Below are positions 11,330 through 22,800 of a stretch of DNA of 64,000 bases, in pieces. The stretch covers positions 2,318,001 to 2,382,000 of the forward strand of contig CAJHZI010000431.1 in the NCBI GenBank assembly GCA_905160935.1, written 5' to 3'. Under the pieces are notes generated by a model. That model did no database searches, was not told the DNA's origin, and saw only the letters and a program-made list of their open reading frames with translations. Source of the DNA: Enchytraeus crypticus (lineage: Eukaryota; Annelida; Clitellata; Enchytraeida; Enchytraeidae). The position numbers and the translations under genes are program-made. How positions within the stretch are numbered: position 1 is the first letter of the stretch; every line of letters starts with the position of its first letter.

Positions 11330-13800
11330 GTTCAAACTAATAACAACAATAATAATAATAATAATAATAACAATTAGAGTGCTACAGTCATCAATGACAA
11401 CATCGAGCTCTATGGAGACAAAATCAAGCCGGCGAGCAAAAAAGAAGGTCCAAAAACGGTGCAAATTCCAAAATCCAGAAATTCAGTCCAAAGTAAAGGG
11501 AGTTAAAGAAAAGGTGGTTTAGGCGCAGGTCGCTGCTCATGGACACTGGATGGAAAAGAGAGATGGAAAAGATAGGTCTTCAACTGCTCATGGAACTGCT
11601 CATAGGAAAGCAAAAGCTGATGTGATTCAAATGAAGATTTCCGAAGATTAGATGGAAGAGAATTCCAGATCTGAGGTGCAGCATGCTGAAAAGAACGATC
11701 TGATAGCTTAGAGCGTGAAGGTAAGCTAGTTCTCACAAGAGTAATTAATTTAGAAAACCGAGTAACAGCAACAGCAGGCTGCATCACTTTAATCAAGTGA
11801 GACATACAAGTTTGTCCAGTGATGGTGATGGACTTATACGTTAACGAAGCTGTTTTGTAAATGATGCGCTCTTTAATCTTTAGCCAGTGCAAAGACTTCA
11901 AAATAGGCGTAACATGCGAGTACTTGGAACTACAAAAAATTGCTCGCGCAAGAGAATTCTGAACAAACTGCAACCGATCTATCTCACAGCCAGGGAGATT
12001 TAAAAACAGGGAATTGCAGTAGTCCAACTTCGATTGCACAAGAGCAGAACCAATTGTAGCAGCTGTCTCACGTGACAAATATGGACGTATTCGACGAAGA
12101 TCACGGATATGGAAGAAACATGCTTGTGAAGTTTTAGTTATGTGTTCGTGGAAGGTTAGGTGTTTATCAAGGATAACACTGAGAATTCTCACAGAAGAAA
12201 CAGGTGATATTTTAATACCCGAAGATAACGAAAGAGATTTCCCATTCAGCTTCAGAAGCTGTTGAGGTGTCCCGATCAACAAGAATTCAGTCTTAGATGG
12301 ATTAAGTGCCAAGAAATTAGCAGACATCCAAGAGGATATAGACTGAAAACTTTGTTGCAGGAGGGTTTCAGCATTAGAATAGGAGTTAGGGGTGAAATAA
12401 GTGTACATTTGAGTGTCATCAGCATATAGTTCATGATCAAGAGAATGAGAAGAGATTAGAGTGCTTAGGGGTATTGTATAGAGGTTAAAGAGGATAGGAC
12501 CAAGAACGGAGCCTTGAGGCACACCATACTTTAAGTGAGAAGGCGAAGAGATGTACTCCATCAATTTCACACCAAAAGAACGATCCGTCAGATAGGAGGA
12601 AAACCAATCAAGAACAATTCCACGAACACCAAACCAGGAAGAAAGACGTTCCAGAAGAATATTATGATCAATGGTATCAAAAGCGGCCGAAAGATCAAGC
12701 ATCCAGTTAAGCGTTGTGTGCGCATGGCATTAACAATAGAATTGCACACAGATAGAAGCACCGTTTCAGTTGAACGATGCTTAGTATAAGCAGCTTCATG
12801 CTTATTAAATAGATCATTGTAAGAGAGATGAGTAGAAAACCTCTGAAGAACAATTCTGTCAGTGAGCTTAGATATGTATGACAGATTAGATATAGGCCTG
12901 TAATTCGACAAGAATTCCTTATCCAGTGTGAACTTTTTAAGCAATGGAGTAATAACTGCACGCTTAAAAGCGCGAGGAAATTTGCCAGTAGAGAGAGAGA
13001 GGTTAACAATCAATGTTAATACTGGAGCAAGTATGTGAATACACTTCTTTAAAAGAGAGGTTGGGATAGGGTCCAAGTCACAATGTTTAGCTGGAGAGTC
13101 TAAAATTAATTTAGTAATCTCATCAATTGTAACTGTAGTGAAATTAGAAAGTTCATCTTTGGAATGATTCTCTACTGGAGTATGAGGAGTAGAGTTAGGA
13201 GCTGGAGTGATAGATTCTTTAAGATTGCTTATCTTACCTGTAAAGTATTTGGAAAATTGTTCAGGCAGTGACTCCACAGGAGTAGAAGGAAGAGAAGGAG
13301 AAATAGATCTATGTGAAAGATCATTAACGGTTTTCCATAAACTCTTGACATTCACAGCCTTACTGACCAAAGAGGAGTAGTACTCTTTCTTAGCAGTAGC
13401 AATAGCAGTACGATAGATCTTGTGTTGCAAATTAGAAACAGTTTTCCAAAAATCTGAATGGGTATGACGCCACTTTCTTCAGCTCTACAGCATGCAGCCT
13501 TTAGCTTTCTCAGACCAGAAGTATACCAAGAGTTAGATTTCTTAAGCGTCTTGGTAGTTAGAGGTGCTTGCTTATCAAGTAGAGATGAAAGAGTGGTGTT
13601 ATACTCTTTTACTAATTCGTCAAGATCATTAGCAGGAGACTTGATCAAAGTCGAATTTTCAAGATCAGAACAAAAGAGATCAAGATCAACGTTATTTACA
13701 CACCTAAATGAAACAGTAGGTGAATTTTTAATAGTATTAAACGTTCCATATCCACGCAGGAAACTATATTTTACGTTTGTTTCCATATCATAGAGCTCGA
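11330..13800 (-). mobile_element. L2/CR1-like LINE, 5'-truncated, about 2.5 kb
   Basis: Minus-strand pieces give, in order, the linker between endonuclease and reverse transcriptase (13786-13400), the fingers region with 'NYRPISNLSYISKLTDR' (to 12705), then DLSAAFDTIDHNILL, GVPQGSVLGPILF, YADDTQMY, LNPSKTEFLLIGTPQQ and a C-terminal region with APQIWNSLPSNLRKS, ending near 11503. Two frame changes (around 13400 and 12705) show that this copy is broken. The 3' UTR runs to an (ATT)n tail at 11337-11370. The motif set is that of the L2/CR1 side of the Jockey superfamily; the exact clade is inference. Confidence 0.9.
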
Positions 13801-15045
13801 CTTCGAAGGACTTTCACAGGAACAATAATGCAAGTCATCTTGCCGATCACGAAATAGTAATTACGATTATGTTTTAAAGCATAAATCACGTCGCTAAAAA
13901 TCATAATAAGTTAGACGATGTGTCTAATACCACATATTTAAATTGAGGTTATGAACTTTATCTTGACCCTTTTTTCAGGCCTACATGTCCGAAATTGTAG
14001 TCCAGATTAAATATGCCTACGAACGAAAAATTCCTATTTTTTGCTTTGAAGTGTTGTTGCAGGTACATGTTTCTGAGATAGCCTAAAGAGATTTTAATCG
14101 ACCATAAGAAAATACGTCATAAATAGGAGTATAAAATGTAACAGTGTTAATTATCCGTTTCATTTCGATAAATAACGAACTACTAAATATACGGCACGAA
14201 TGAGAGATATAGGGTTTAGATGATAGCCTACTGAAAATAGTGTTTCATACTGCATTGCAACTTTACTCTAATTTAGCTATTATGTGCAGCATATATTACA
14301 CATTAAAATAGTATTATGAATGCTTTATCGTAACATCAGTAAACTTAGTTACATGTATATTTGTTTAGCATAATAACTTGCTAACGTCATGGAAGAACTT
14401 GGCAATGTCAATGCAAATATATTAGAAGTGACTTCAATTGATTTCCACGATAGCTCATCAAATATTTAATTAGTAAACGGCGTCAATTGAAGTAATCATC
14501 ATTGTAGAGAGAATTTCATTTCACTACACAGGTATTTGTTAATACTTAAAATACTCTGCATATAATTATTTTTTTCCATTAGCTGAACGTTGTTAAGCGA
14601 CGAACTGTACTTATTTATCAGTTACTTTAGTATCTTTGGACCAGTTTACCGAATATTGGATTTACACCATTTGATACCTTTTTGCTATTTGATCGTTGGC
14701 TTGAACATATTTCAATTGTGTTTCAAAATTTCATATAGATTTCGACAGTAGTATTTTGACTATTTTACATTTTCTGGTATGCTTATCTATAACTTAAAAA
14801 CCTCTTCCTATAGTCATATCTTTAAATTCATGCAGCTTATTGGTTCTGTTGAGATGCAAACTATATGAATAGGCGACAGCCGCATCGATTAGTGTAACTA
14901 CTGCGGATTAGTTTGTTAGAGTTATCAAAACAAGACAGTTCGTTATTTATATATTTTAATCGACGCAAAAATTTTCAAATTATAATAGTAGTGAAGATGC
15001 TTCAGCAGATATCCTAAACAGAGTCAAAGATCAAGATATTCAGCC
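13801..15045. other. AT-rich intergenic DNA
   Basis: The first 100 bases may be decayed 5' LINE sequence continuing from the element before it. After that I see no exon, RNA or repeat. Confidence 0.45.
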
Positions 15046-15049
15046 CCTT

Positions 15050-15415
15050 CATGGAGACGTTGAAAGCCACCCTCCTTTTCGTCTTGTATTTAAGACACTG
15101 GTTTGGCCCCGATCACCCAGGAATGCCCAGTCGAAATAAGATTGAGAAAATGTTGGAAATGTCAGACGAGGCCAATCATTGGATGCCAGACCCTGGACCA
15201 AAACCAGCTGGCTTCAAAGTTCGAACTTCCTCCTCGTAACTAGTCTCGCACCGGGAAGAGTTTATAGGTGTGGTTTGAAAAGAAATGGCGAGTGTCTGTA
15301 TGGTGCTCTGCTGCAAAACTAAGCACCACACTATGGAAGAGTGCCCTATGTCAAAGCTCGATGGTGGTTTGGCTCGTCAAAACACTGTGATGAAGTTGTT
15401 AAACGATGTTTGAAC
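15050..15415 (+). mobile_element. C-terminal fragment of a LINE polyprotein
   Basis: A short open frame at 15051-15239, followed in other frames by a stretch reading HHTMEECPMSKLDGGL, then 'VMKLLNDV' and a stop near 15410. This Cys-containing end (a CP-x(2-3)-K/R-x-GGL pattern before a final WLND-like segment) is typical of the end of some LINE reverse transcriptases. The 62-codon frame is probably part of this fossil and not a host gene. Confidence 0.4.
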
Positions 15416-15429
15416 GAGTGGGACATACG

Positions 15430-16440
15430 CTATGAAGAAGTGTAGTAGTGGTAGTAGGTATATACATGTACGGCATAATAAGTATATATAAAAATCGGAG
15501 CAATTTATCCGTTGATGGAATGCTAGTGAAAGTGAACGCTTAAAAGCTATTACATTCCGTCAAATCAGCTTTACTGTAAAATATAGCGCATTGCACCTTA
15601 AGTACGCATATAAGTTTAAAAAAAACAAAATATGATCGATTATTTGGCAGAAAATGAAACAAATACACAAAGGTATGTAAATTAGCAATCATATTTATTC
15701 ATGATACTCTGTGAAGAGGTCGAGAATGTATGATTATATTTGGAGTTTGGAGGGTCGTTGATGACACCTAGAACAACTGAAACCAATACTAAAATCGACG
15801 CAGCCATTAATATCATAAATAGTACGTTTGACACAATATTCTAACAGTCCTTTAAGACATTTAATTGTACAAGAAATATGCGCATAATTTGATGTCAACA
15901 TTTTTATCATTATTTTTTTAAAATTTCCTAAGAAATGATTAAGACTATTACTATAAAGCAATACAAATAAAGAAACATAGTAGACTAAAGACACAGAAAA
16001 TTAGAAATACGTCAGAAAAGCTGCAGCACAGATGAAAATACATCATTCTTATTGTCTAGACCAGCAGACAGCGGAAAGAAGTTTTACCCAAATTCACATA
16101 AAAACATAAATTATAAATACAGAAAATACTATAAAAAACTAAGTTAAATATTAAAGCCCAGAGATTTTCCACTATTACGCCTATGATTAGTGCATTGCCA
16201 TATTTGGTAAGAACTTTAAACAATTCAAAAAAATGTCTGTGAATCGACACCTACACAGTCCAGGACCCCTACACTGTATTTCACTCTCTCTATTTCTCGC
16301 TAGTGTTATACACGATGTCAGATCCAAGGTACAAATTCATACTCATATGCTGCTTGTAGCGCTCCGTAGAGAGCACTCCATCGATGAATGAGTTCATTCA
16401 TGAATGCTATGCCTTATGCACACCTTAATGCAGCCTATAG
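15430..16440. other. AT-rich intergenic DNA, nothing recognised
   Basis: Minus-strand frames at 15734-15994 and 16056-16250 are hydrophobic, low-complexity translations of AT-rich DNA without recognisable domains. Confidence 0.45.
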
Positions 16441-16445
16441 CTTGA

Positions 16446-16500
16446 GGATAATATGACTTCTGAGGTGGTCTCCCGTTGTTATCCTGAGATATGTCACTTA
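16446..16500 (+). repeat. Dispersed repeat, about 50 bp, also at 63495
   Basis: 'gacttctgaggtggtctcccgttgt' (in two parts) resembles 'ggcttctgagatggtttccc' and the following bases at 63495-63545 on the same strand. Two copies are not enough to define the element. Confidence 0.5.
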
Positions 16501-16599
16501 CATACGTATATATTAACTTAAATGGCACAGTAGCTAGAGATAGCTGTAATTAATGAACATCTAAAACTGTCCTTAAGCCTTAATTATGTGATGTACAAT

Positions 16600-16752
16600 A
16601 AAATAAGAAAAACAAGAAACAGAAAAAAGACAGTCCAAAAACAGTCCAAAGATAAAGGGAACTAAAGAAAAGGAGGTTTGCGCGCTGGTCGCAACTCGTG
16701 AACACTGGATTGATAAGAGTGATGAAAAAGGTTGGTCTTTAACTGTATAATT
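16600..16752 (-). mobile_element. 3' region of L2/CR1-like LINE
   Basis: 'cagtccaaagataaaggga', 'aaagaaaaggaggttt' and 'gaacactggat' follow the order of the LINE 3' region at 11470-11580. It is a truncated minus-strand copy lying just past the PIF1 stop codon, so it may fall in that gene's 3' UTR. Confidence 0.7.
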
Positions 16753-16805
16753 CTTTACTCATTAGGCCCATAGTTTATCATACACAAGCACCAGACAGAT
16801 GACTA

Positions 16806-19800
16806 TCAGGATTCTACAGTCCCACTGATCTCGCTGTAGAAGCTCAGCACCTCGGGATCGGCTCTTATACACCGCCTGTCGAAGTCGAAGACCCTCAGAC
16901 CCTGCAGGCTCTTCGCTCTCGACAGAGCCACGTAAGCCTGCCCTGCCTCGAACACCCGTGATAACGATATCTCCACACAATCCAGTGTCATGCCCTGTAT
17001 ACAAAAAACACCTGAGCAATCAGTGTCAAGTCTTGTATACAAAAAACACCTGAGCAATCAGTGTCAAGTCCTGTATACAAAAAATATCTAAGCAATCAGT
17101 GTCAAGTCTTGTATACAAGAAACACCTGAGCAATCAGTGTCAAGTCTTGTATACAAAAAACACCTGAGCAATCAGTGTCAAGTCTTGTATGCAAAAAACA
17201 TCTAAGCAATCAGTGTCAAGTCTTGTATACAAAAAATATCTAAACAATCAGTGTCAAGTCTTGTATACAAAAAACATCTAAGCTCAGTGTCATACCCTGT
17301 ATACAAAACACATCTCTCTAATCAATTAGTGTACAGTACTGATATAAAATATCTCTCTCTCTCTCTAATCAATCAGCTTCATATCCTGCATACAAAAAAC
17401 ATCTCTTTAAATAAACAGTGTCGTTCCTGGTATAAAATATATCGAAATGTTATCGCTGCTTAATAATCAGTGTTGAATCCTGTATAAATAAAACACACAT
17501 CAAAGAACTATGCAGCACCTGCATGCAATAGACTAAGACATATATCATCACAGTCCAGTGGCATAACCTGCATACAATAAAATAAGCCTTTACATAGTAC
17601 AATGCCATATGAAAAATCCTGCGTCAAACAACAAAATAGACTCATCATCATCATCATCATCATCATCCTCCTCCTCCCTTTATTCTCGGTTTAGCTAGGG
17701 TCGGGATACGAATGGACCTTCTACGCTCCTCTCTGTCCCATACCATATCAAAATCTCGTTTATTCGATTTAGAAAATTTTGTAGCAATTTCTGGAGCCTA
17801 GGCGCTCACCAACCGAATGCCCTTTCTGACGTTGGTTGGATTTTAGTGCTTTTTCGCCTTCTTCGACACGTGCAGTCATCAGTTGGTCTATTATTCAAAT
17901 AACCCGGACGCAACACGAGGAATACAACAAAATAGACTATATTAAATATACTCTCCTAGGATCTATTCCTAGATCTTTCCCTTGGATCTATATATATATA
18001 TATATATATATAGATAAATATATTAGCCTAGGATTAAGGGACTGGAGCATAGCGTGGATCATCGCCTCTGGACGAGAAAACAGTCGGTAAAAGTATACTG
18101 CATTTATTTACTATAATTGCAGCATATTTTTATCGAATAAACTGAAACTACTATAATTTAAAATGCATAGAAGCTTCAGTTCATTATTACTCCTTATATA
18201 ATTCGCATTATCGCAAGAAGTGCTGAATATCATCACAAATATCAAGAACACACGTACATGTAAGTTAACACAGCTACACACCCACCTGACTCTTATGTAT
18301 GGAAATGGCCCAGGCTAGTTTCAGTGGAAGCTGTTTTCTGTGTAAAGTGGCGCCGCCTGGACCCCGAGCACTAAACCTCTCAGCCTGTATCAACAGCTGC
18401 TGACCACAGAGAAACTTTACTCTAGGCAAACCTACAGTATATCCAGGGTAAATCATTATGCCGTGCCAATAATTAGCTGATTAGTCGTATACTACTGCTG
18501 ATCACACAAGAACTTGATTCTAGGCAGACCTACAATATATCTAGGGTAAATCATTCATCTGCCACGACCATAATAGTTCGATTAATCGTGTATTTGTGCT
18601 GATAACCTGTACACAGAGGAACGTGAATCTAGGCAGACCTACAATATATTCACCGTAAATCATTATGCCGTGCCCATAATTGGCAGATTAGTCCTATGTT
18701 TGTGCGGAATAATAAAGAATTTGACTCTAGGCAAACATATATATTCACAATATGTCAATAATCTGCCGTGTCCATATTAAGAGGTTGGTTATTCTTATAT
18801 TTGTGCTGACCACTGAACACATAGGACCTTGACTCTCGGCAACCTGTTATATTTGTCATCAACTCTTAATCTCCTACTGACCGTGTATCTGTCTCTTCAT
18901 CCAGTGTATAGGCTTACATATATTCTAAGGAATTGTTTCGTCAGGACATATATAATTTAGAGAAAAAAATATTTGAAAGTGTTTAGAACATCATTACGTA
19001 GACAACGGAATGAGAGTACGATCTCAGACTCAACGTAATAACGTTGAAAGCAAAACTTCCACCAGTAGACTAGACAGTATTACCTGTGATAGATAGCTAT
19101 TTATTTTACCACTTTGGTAGCCATAATCGATAGGTCTGCCACAGAAAGTTCGACATTACATATATCGTTGCCATCAAAAGGCAACGATTACTAATAACCA
19201 TGGAGAGGAAGGAGGAAATGGGTCTTAAAACAAGCATCTGTGCTTCCTGACCCAGTGTGCCGTTATGTGTTTATATGACGAATCCTTCATACATTGGATT
19301 GTACAGCAAGTTGTATCGTATCGAATAAAAATTAAAGCATTCGGGTATTATAACCTAGAACACGGTAACTAACACCTCGCTAAATGTTTACTAAATTTAA
19401 TTGCACAGAGCACTGTATTGTATTGTAGACTATGAATAATTAAGCATACGAATAAGAAGACAAGCATACGAGTAAGTAGACTATGTTTATAATTAAAATG
19501 TATGGTTATCATAAGTCGTAAAGCATAGTGTAGCATAGTAAATAATCCGTGAATGAATTTTTTATTCTTAGTTGCCGTTACTGGCTGCATTACCTCGCTT
19601 ATGCTTTTTGGTCTTAGGCTTTTTGAGGTAACCATCTTCTTCTTGGTTATATATTTATTAGATAGCTACGTATGATTGCGTTTGCTATTACTGTGACAAG
19701 ATCAACAGATCAAAATAGTTTGAAGGTAAAAAAGACGACGACTAAGTCACCTGATCCATTTGATTCAAAGTCGACAACCACACCACGAGCTCCATTAACT

Positions 19801-22800
19801 AAACCCTTCTGCACCTCGAGGTTCTTTGTTAACATCACCTGAAATTAATCATTCTTATCTTAAATATCCCACATTTAGGAGCTAAAATCTACTTGATAAT
19901 TAAATTACATGAAATTAGTCTTTATACCGAGAGCGCATCAGCATATGAGGTATGATCCTGGGCTCGCCCGTTACTGATATAGCTTTCAAGAGACGAAACT
20001 GACGCTAACATCGGCTTTACAGCTTTATAACTATAAATAGATTTCCTTATCAAATATCATTTATTCGACTCCATAACCTATTGGCCAATTAACAGTGCAT
20101 CAAAAATTAATTAAACACGTAACAGTTGAGTGTAGAGGCATATTCGCCATATCACAAGTCCATATTTTACTTTCCTCTGCTATCTTAAGAGAGCTCGTAT
20201 ATAATTTTACCTGGGCTCCAACCCTGAGATGTATGGAAGACCCGACAGGACACAGAGAATCGAGTAGTGTAGACTGCGAGGACATCGAGTCGATAGCTTT
20301 ATATGTTCTACCTACACCTGTAACAATCAACCATTGCAGTTCACAAGTAAACAAAATTTACCTACACTTAGTTCAATTAACCAATAGAATTACCCTATAT
20401 TTCAAGTTAGAGAATTATTTACTAACTATATTAAGCAAGCAAATGAATATTTCTAAATTTTAGTTGGCATAATTCAACTCATCTATGTCTTACACGATAT
20501 GTGCAATTTCACACCAAAAGCTTAGATTAGATATATGTAATCAGAAAACTTCTTGAAGAAATGCTTTACTGAAAGTTTGAGCAAAAGTTAAAAACAAATC
20601 TTTCACCTGATATCAATAAAAAATCAATACTGTTAATCAAATAGAAAAGAAAAAAATTAATTCAGCGAAATGTAGACCTCCTGCATCCAATAAAGAGACA
20701 GAAACATAGAGAGAGATGAAAGAGAAAGAGAGAGTGAGGGAGAGAGAGAGAGATTGTGTATGATAGAAACATGTTTACTAACAGTTTTTAATGAGTTGCA
20801 GTTGAGTGCTGTTTATCATCTCCACATCATCTTTATGTGTACACAACCTTGTGGCGACAATACCCTCCGTGTCTACTGTGCGTCTAGAAGTCTCTCTTAA
20901 TCTATCCTCCATTGTCTCCGTGCATCTACACATTAAAACACGACATCGAACTTACATCAATATCAGAAAATATGCCATAAATTTGTTTTATTAAGATTTT
21001 CAACTTTAAACATATTAAAATAATTATTAATTATTTCTTTAACTAAAATATTCTATGTGAAGAGCAAATAAGAAAATTGGATAAATCATGATCTCCATGC
21101 ACAGCTAAGGTATGATACCTAGAGAGATAGGCGGATATCACAATTCTAACGATGTTTGAAGTATTTTTAAAACAAGGTCAGTGGCTACTTATACAAAGTA
21201 GCCACTGATCTTGTTTTAAAAATACTTCAAACATCGTTAGAAGTAAAAATGGAGACCACAATTAACTGATATTTTTATCAATCACCCAAACAGACCTCTT
21301 GTATACAAACACTGCAGTTAGTTGTTAGTCAGTCTTGAAGAACAGAAAGTTAATTCCTTAGAAGCTACAACAGTTATATTTATAAACATGACAAATGTAA
21401 TAATATGATGCCTATGAATCAAATTTGTCGGGAAAATAATTTTTACTAAATGCATCCGTTAAAATGAAAATTTAGTGATTCATAAAATAAGTCATGAAAA
21501 GCAGAGATAGAAATTTCAGTACCTTCCTACTCGAATATTCTGCAGGATGTCTATGAACTCTTTATCAGACTGCCTGTGCACAGTCTTCAGCTCCAGGTAA
21601 CAACCAATTGTTCTCTTCCATCCAGCTGACTGTTAACACAATAAACAAATAAGAAAAAAATTATGATTAGGAAAACTAATCCTAAATTAAAAACTTTAAG
21701 TTACTTAATAATAGACTTCAAATACACCGCTCTGACAGATTGCAGGTATAAAACAAAACTTCAATACAACAACTACATTGCTCTTTGGTGATAAGCTTTC
21801 GATCAAACAGTAAGTCAGTCTTCATTAAAGGTTTGTTGTTTTAACATATGAAATGATAACGTTATTCAAGAAAAACTGTTGTCATTTATCACTGATATTC
21901 TGTAAATGTCTAAATTAAAATTGCATAGGTACGAAAATGTGATATTAATAGACAGCGATTATCGTAACTTACAACCCTGTATCAATCAGCAATAAATAAA
22001 TAAATCAATCAATCTGTCAATTAATCAATCGATAAATCAATCAGTCAGGCACTGATACATCTGAAGGTCAGAGGTGTAAATCGTTGGCTTAATCGGTATC
22101 GCTTCCTGAAAAAAATAAGAAATCGATTATAAAGTAGTTTCACCGTTTTAGATGATTAGAAATTTATGACAAGAGATGCGTAAAACGATACAGTAAGAAA
22201 TGTTGATAAAGACATCAGTAAAAGCAATCAGTGTCATTTACTAGACATACCTGGAAGGCATAGACTCGTTTCCCTCCAGGCTTTGTAACAGGAGGCAACT
22301 GCAAGAAGTCCCCACACACGATTACCTGGATACCTCCAAACGGTTTATCAGTCTTCCTTACCACCCTGCATCAATCAATCATAATTAGTCTATCTATCAA
22401 TCTCACTATATATGGAATCTATATAGCAAATATATTGATTTAAATATCTATCTACTTATCTATCCATCATGTATTCAATAACAAAATAAAAAAACATATA
22501 TCAACTATCAATCAACTAATATAAAAACCAATCATATAAAATAGCATTTCTCTACAGAAGGTACATAAATTGTTTCAGTAACAGGAGACATAAAGATGAG
22601 TACAAGGTATCATAATGCTGCACGTCAAGGTAAGATTTCTGACTTTTGTTATCAATTAATCATCATCATCATCATCTTCCCTTAAATCCCAGTTTAACCA
22701 GGATCGGGCTACGAATAGATTGTTATCAATTAACAACTCAAGACTAATTACAGGAAGCATCAATAGATGGATATGCATGTACACTACACTATAAGCTACA

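Noticed and set aside
15734-16250. Minus-strand frames of 86 and 64 codons
   Set aside because: Low-complexity translations of AT-rich DNA; no acceptor or donor sites or homology that I can see.
18880-19000. Further units of the exon-10 array beyond 18865
   Set aside because: No clear 'ctaggca' or acceptor-like block could be found; the similarity ends.
22030-22110. Possible extra PIF1 exon after a good TTTTTTCAG
   Set aside because: The flanking PIF1 exons already join in phase and match the family without a gap; the frame ([14 protein letters not shown]) has no PIF1 equivalent. It could at most be a rare alternative exon.
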